Assembly: GCA_017654935.2 (NCBI GenBank)
Contig: CM065697.1
Coordinates: 47,590,763 to 47,654,762, forward strand
DNA from: Phymorhynchus buccinoides
Taxonomy: Eukaryota; Mollusca; Gastropoda; Neogastropoda; Raphitomidae
DNA: 64,000 nucleotides
Reading direction: 5' to 3'
Part shown: in pieces, positions 59,312-64,000 of the stretch
Position numbering within the stretch: the first letter of the stretch is position 1
How the letters are laid out: every line of letters begins with the position of its first letter
The notes under the pieces: model-generated
The model's input: only the letters and a program-made list of their open reading frames with translations
Databases searched by the model: none
Told to the model about the DNA's origin: nothing
Translations under genes and position numbers: made by a program

Positions 59312-62029
59312 TCCCGGGCTTGGTCCGGACAGGTTTAACGAAAGACGGCAGAGAGAGGGAGGGGGTGGTGACTGTAGTGGTGAAGGTAGCATGTGATGGC
59401 CAAACACTGTTGATTGTTGCGCCAGTCGTTGTGGTGGTGGTGGTGCTGTTGGTTGGGGGGCGGGTGTTAGAGGTCAGCAGTAAGGTTGCGGGTAGGGTGT
59501 CGTCCTCTAACAAAGGCCTTTGTCTTGTCGGCGTCGCGTTCACACACCGGCCGATTTGGGGTAAGTGGAATGTGAAATAGGGTCTCGGCAATGTGGCGGC
59601 ATTTGTAATACAAAGATGGTGGAACAATACTGGAGGCAATCCCACAAGATGCTGGGGTAAGTGTGCGTGTCGCATGCAATTATAGTTAGAAGTAAAATGG
59701 TTAAGACCCACCACATCACGATGATGAAAAGCATGGTTATCACGTGTTTTTCCCTCTTTTAGCTGTAAGAAATCTAAAGAAATACTTTCAACATAAGAGG
59801 AAATGTGACACGGACGTGGAGGTCTAAGTTCAAAAAGTACGTGGGGGCAGTCCTCTCTCTCTCTCTCTCTCTCGCTCTCCTCTCTCTTCTCCTCTCTCTC
59901 TCTCTACTATCTCTCTATTTCGGCCAATAACCTATTAAAATCGCAAATGTCATAATTATGTCTGACACCAGGGGGTCCGGTGTATTATGTTGATACGCAG
60001 ACTGCGTCCTATTACTTTGTAAGAAGGCAGACAGCACTATATTCTTCTTTGCTTGAACAGTGCGTTGATTCAAATGGTTAAGGCCGCTGATTCACCGCCA
60101 GGGGGGGCAGCCAAACCAGTAGGCTATGGCTACGCCCAGACGGCCCCACTGCGAAGGTGAAATATGCGTCATAAGTGCTAATTTTGTAACTGCTTATGAA
60201 GAGGGGTGTTTGTGTGGTGGGGTATATTTATTTTTGTAATCCACATTGTTGTTACAAAAGGATATTTGTAAATTTACATAATAACTTGCTGCGCATTTGT
60301 ATGGCGTTTAAGTTGGGCATATATTCTCGCGTCCTTGAAACAGCAAGTACGGGTACATTTGTTTTATGATGATGATGACAGACGCATTGCTCCGATTAGG
60401 GGTCCCAAAAATGTGCATCACTGTTAAAATTACCATACGGCAGATATCCTAATAGTAGTTGCGAGAATCATAGCCAAAAATAACTATGCACATGGCTCAT
60501 ACAAGAAATTACTTCTTCAGTGTCAAACTTCTGGTCAAGTTGCAGGGTCATCAAAACTGAAACGGGGACCGTAGGAAGGGGGTGGCGAACCCTGTTCCAA
60601 ACGGAAAAAAATATACCAGATGGTTTCAGAAAACAATATACATACAGCAGACACACACAACAACACACAACACACACTGCGCGCACGCGCACTCACCCAC
60701 ACACACACACGAACCACGCACACACACACACACACACAACGCACGCACACATATTTCACTCAGGCTCACCACTCACTCACTCGTATATATATATATATAT
60801 ATATATAGTGTCATATACAGAACGGAAAACAAACAGGACGAACAAGTTGGTTCTTTTTCCCAATACTCGAAGAGCTATCCTGTCTCCCTTCGCTGGGGAC
60901 TGTTTATTTCACTCTGAACCAGGTGTACAGAGGATTGAAATAACTAGCAAACTAAAAATATAAGGCTCAAAGGTTTTGACAAAAACTCAAGAAACAGAAA
61001 ATCGCAATCGTTGTGGCGTTGACAATTGTGAAAACGAAACAATTATTTAAAGAGAAGCCCAATTTGAAGTGCAGCCCTCATTTGAAGTGCGCAATTTGGA
61101 CAGACCGACCGGAACGAACCGACAAAGTGAGTTATAGGTTGTGGCCTTGATGCCACAAACATAAAACACGTTAAAATGGGACGTAGTTTGCAAGAAACTC
61201 AAGTGCAAAAAAGATAGCAACTGTGATTATACTTAATGATCGAAAGTGGAAGGAGAGAAGGAAGGTCGTGGAACACATATTATTCTGTTTGTCTCTGTGT
61301 ACATTAAGTGTGTGAGTAGAGGACGTGTCGGGTTGTGTGTGTGTGTGTACGTGAGCGCGCGTTTGTTGTGCACATGTGTGTGAGTACGCTGCGCTGTGGT
61401 GTTGTGTGGATCGGAAGGGGTTTTGATGTGCAGCACACAAAATTATATTGGAACTGTAGTATGCATGCAGCAAGTGTCTTCCTTCGGTATGTCAATTGAT
61501 TACTTATACAAACGCAATACTGTAGCATCACAAAAATGATTCCAAGTGATGTGCCAAAAAAAAGCAAACATAATCACAAGATGATCCGAGACCCAAGATA
61601 ATCGACAAGGGGGGCGGGGAGCGGGGAATCATAAATCATGTCACAATGTTCCAATAGCAAGGAAATGCTAGAAGAAACATCAGGATGTAAAGCCACAAAG
61701 GCGGGAATGAGCGATGTAGCGGTATTACACAAATTCTGATATGAGGCTACGACAAACGTGGAGAGGGGGAGATTGGTAGGGGCAGCAAACAAATTCCGAC
61801 ATAAGTCACATATAAATCGGGGTAATGAAACAGTAGGGGAGGATCACAGCACCCAATGTAATTGACGATGTATGTAGAGGAATGGGGAGGGTAGGTGGGC
61901 TTCCTCAAATTCCACGTTGATGTCGCCTTACTTATAGGTTGAATCGGAACAAGCAGGGGAGACATACCAATCTACTATACCGCCATCCCACATCGGGGAA
62001 GGGGAGAGGGCGAAGGGAGGTTATGCAGT

Positions 62030-63440
62030 CCCAAAAATGTACTCATCCCACAGAGGGAGTGGGGGAGGTCCACCATCCCAAACACATATCATCCCACATG
62101 AGGGAAAGGGGAAAGGTGGGGAAGGTACACCATCCCAAACACCATCATTCACATGAGCAACGGGGAAGGTGTGGAAGGTTCCACCATCCCAAACACCATT
62201 CAACCCTCATGAGGGAAGGGAAGGTGGGGAATGTCCAACATCCCAAACAACATTCACCCACAATGCGCGCGAGGGAGGTGGGGAAGGACTACATACCAAA
62301 ACACCATTCATTCCACATGAGGCAATTGGGGAAGGTGGAAGGTCAACATCAAACAACATTCATACAACATGAGGTAGAGGGGAGGTGGGGAAGGCCCCCA
62401 TCCAAACACCATTCATCCCACAGGAGGCAATGTCCCCCCCCCCGAAGGTCCACAACCAAACCATTCATCTCAGAGGAAAGGGGGAGGGGGGAAGGCCACC
62501 ATCCCAAACATTTCATCCCACATGAGGGAGGAGGGGGGAGGTGCGGGAAGTGCAAACACATCCCAAACCACATTCATCCCACCTGAGGGAGAGGGGAAGG
62601 CCACCATCCCAAACAAGTTTCATCCCCGGAGGGAGAGGGAAGGTCCACCATCCCAAACAACAGTCTATCCCACATAAGGCGAAGGGCGGGGGGAGATGCA
62701 CAATCCCAAACAACATTCATCCCACATGAGGGAGAGGGGAAGGCCCACCACCCAAACAAGTAATCCAACAAAGGGAAGGGTGGGGTGGGGGGGGAGATGT
62801 CACCATCCCAAACGAGCCATCCAAAATGAGGTAAAGGGGAAGGTGGGAGAGGTCCACCATCCCAAACGACATCATCCCACATGAGGGAAAAAAAGGAATG
62901 GTGGGAGAGGTCCACCATCCAACGACATTCATCCACACATGAGGGCAAGGCAAGGTGGGAAGAGTCCACCATCCCAACGAAATCATCCCAACATGAGGGA
63001 GAAGGTGGGGGGGGGGGGAGAGAAGCACCGTCCCAAACCACAGTAAGACCACATGAGGGAAAGAGGAATGGTGGGGTGGGGGGGAGATGCACCCCAAACC
63101 CAAACAAGTATCACACATGAGGAGAGGGGAGGTGGTGAAGCCACCATCCCAAAAAACATTCACCCAAATGAGGGAAAGGGGAAGGTGGGAGAGGGTCCAC
63201 ATCCCAAAACGACATTCATCCACATGGGGAAGGTGGGGAACGTCCACCAGCCGGAAAACCATCCATCCCTCCATGAGGGAAAGGGAAGTGGGGTAGGTCC
63301 ACATCCAAAACATTTCATCCCACATGAGGAAAAAGGCTTTTGGAGAGAAGGTAGGGGAGGTGTCACCAGCCAAACGACATTCATCCCACATGAGGGAATG
63401 GGGAAGGAAGGGAAATACACAACCCTAATGTAAAGTCCTC
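62030..63440. repeat. 56-bp satellite, inverted copy (right arm)
   Basis: Units contain ACATTCATCCCACATGAGGG and ACCATCCCAAAC, the inverse of 54800-56215, with many one-base losses. Confidence 0.93.
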
Positions 63441-63479
63441 CACACGCGGGGGAGAAGGGGAAAGGTAGACGAAGCATTG

Positions 63480-64000
63480 CTGTACAGTTCAAATTGGAGG
63501 GGGATGCTTGAGGGCGAAACCGGCGATGACGTAGAAGACAGAAGGCTAGCCGGGCTGGTCACTCAGGGGGTCAGACCCGACGTTCCCGTCGAGGAGGGCC
63601 TCCACGTCAAAGGAGTGGCCCTCTCACCACGACAACATTTCATGTTTGGATTTTGTGATTGGCTGGATGAAGTGGCGATTGTGACGTTGTGTGCCAGTGT
63701 TTGTTGATGTGTGATCGTGTCGGGAGAATCGTATTGTGCGGAGCGTTTTGGCTTGCCCTATGTATTGTGTGTAGAGAAGGTACATATGTTCTTCTTAGAG
63801 TCGCATCCAAGATTAGTGGTCGAAATCATGAACGATTACCAGGGCCTGACTCCTGAAGGTGTCTTATGCTGCAGGTGTTCCTTGCATATGATGAACTTCC
63901 CTGAGCATCTCCAGCATCCAGCGTCCAGGGACTGCGTGGGTGGGTAATTGCTGACGGCATTATCATGTTTCTTATGACCTGCAGAATTCGTGAGTGAGGG
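63480..64000 (-). pseudogene. Penelope-like endonuclease fragment, inverted copy
   Basis: Reverse complement of about 54220-54700: TATGCTGCAGGTGTTCCTTG near 63867 matches the Cys-rich linker region at about 54335. The GIY-YIG part lies near 63760. More indels than in the left copy; the RT part would lie beyond the window end. Confidence 0.8.

Larger units (their letters stand above)
59312..64000 (-). repeat. Right arm of the giant inverted duplication, degraded copy
   Basis: Reverse-complement copy of 54230-59008, continuing past the window end. It differs by frequent single-base insertions and deletions, shortened microsatellites ((TA)n, (GA)n, (CA)n) and scattered substitutions. All the reading-frame content of the left arm is further broken here. 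Confidence 0.9.

Overview
The window looks like a piece of an animal genome. It has one large gene exon with a spliced 3' acceptor, eukaryotic transposons (Tc1/mariner, Penelope-like, LINE tails, MITEs), a Maverick/Polinton-type element, and extreme microsatellite content ((GT)n, (GA)n, (CT)n). A lophotrochozoan, most likely a marine gastropod mollusc, fits best. That is inferred from the SOCS-box/ankyrin gene and the repeat style, not proven. A run of exactly 500 N (1709-2208) is an assembly gap.

Layout: 1-1708 is satellite and microsatellite. 2209-11425 is a decayed or error-containing Maverick/Polinton (adintovirus-like) element. It carries a capsid-like remnant, a coiled-coil membrane protein, several small structural-type genes and a protein-primed family B DNA polymerase broken into six reading frames; a tandem repeat of about 60 bp lies at its right end. 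14543-22674 is one 8.1-kb satellite of a 15-bp unit, with a 148-unit (2,220-bp) higher-order period. 23.1-28.2 kb holds palindromic MITEs, (GA)n tracts and a LINE fragment.

The one convincing host gene is at 29691-34354 (+). It is a single long terminal exon encoding about 1,554 residues: at least eight copies of a Trp-rich 58/81-residue helical repeat, ankyrin-like repeats, an acidic stretch and a C-terminal SOCS box. The SOCS box suggests a substrate receptor for an Elongin B/C-Cullin 5 ubiquitin ligase. 35.4-38.8 kb is a 51-bp satellite interrupted by a 1-kb insertion. 39.1-46.2 kb contains minisatellites, two fold-back elements and LINE tails.

47367-49000 is a nearly intact Tc1-like transposon with TA flanks, inserted in a locus whose neighbouring tandem copy shows the empty site. 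From about 54230 to the window end the sequence is a giant inverted duplication with a spacer at about 59009-59311. Its right arm is a noisier copy of the left. It carries a Penelope-like retroelement fragment and a 56-bp satellite in both arms. Either this is a true palindrome or it is a fold-back assembly artefact; the pattern of small indels favours the artefact.

Most of the window is therefore repeat-derived. The genes do not form a pathway, except inside the Maverick, where capsid-like, membrane and polymerase genes belong to one selfish element.
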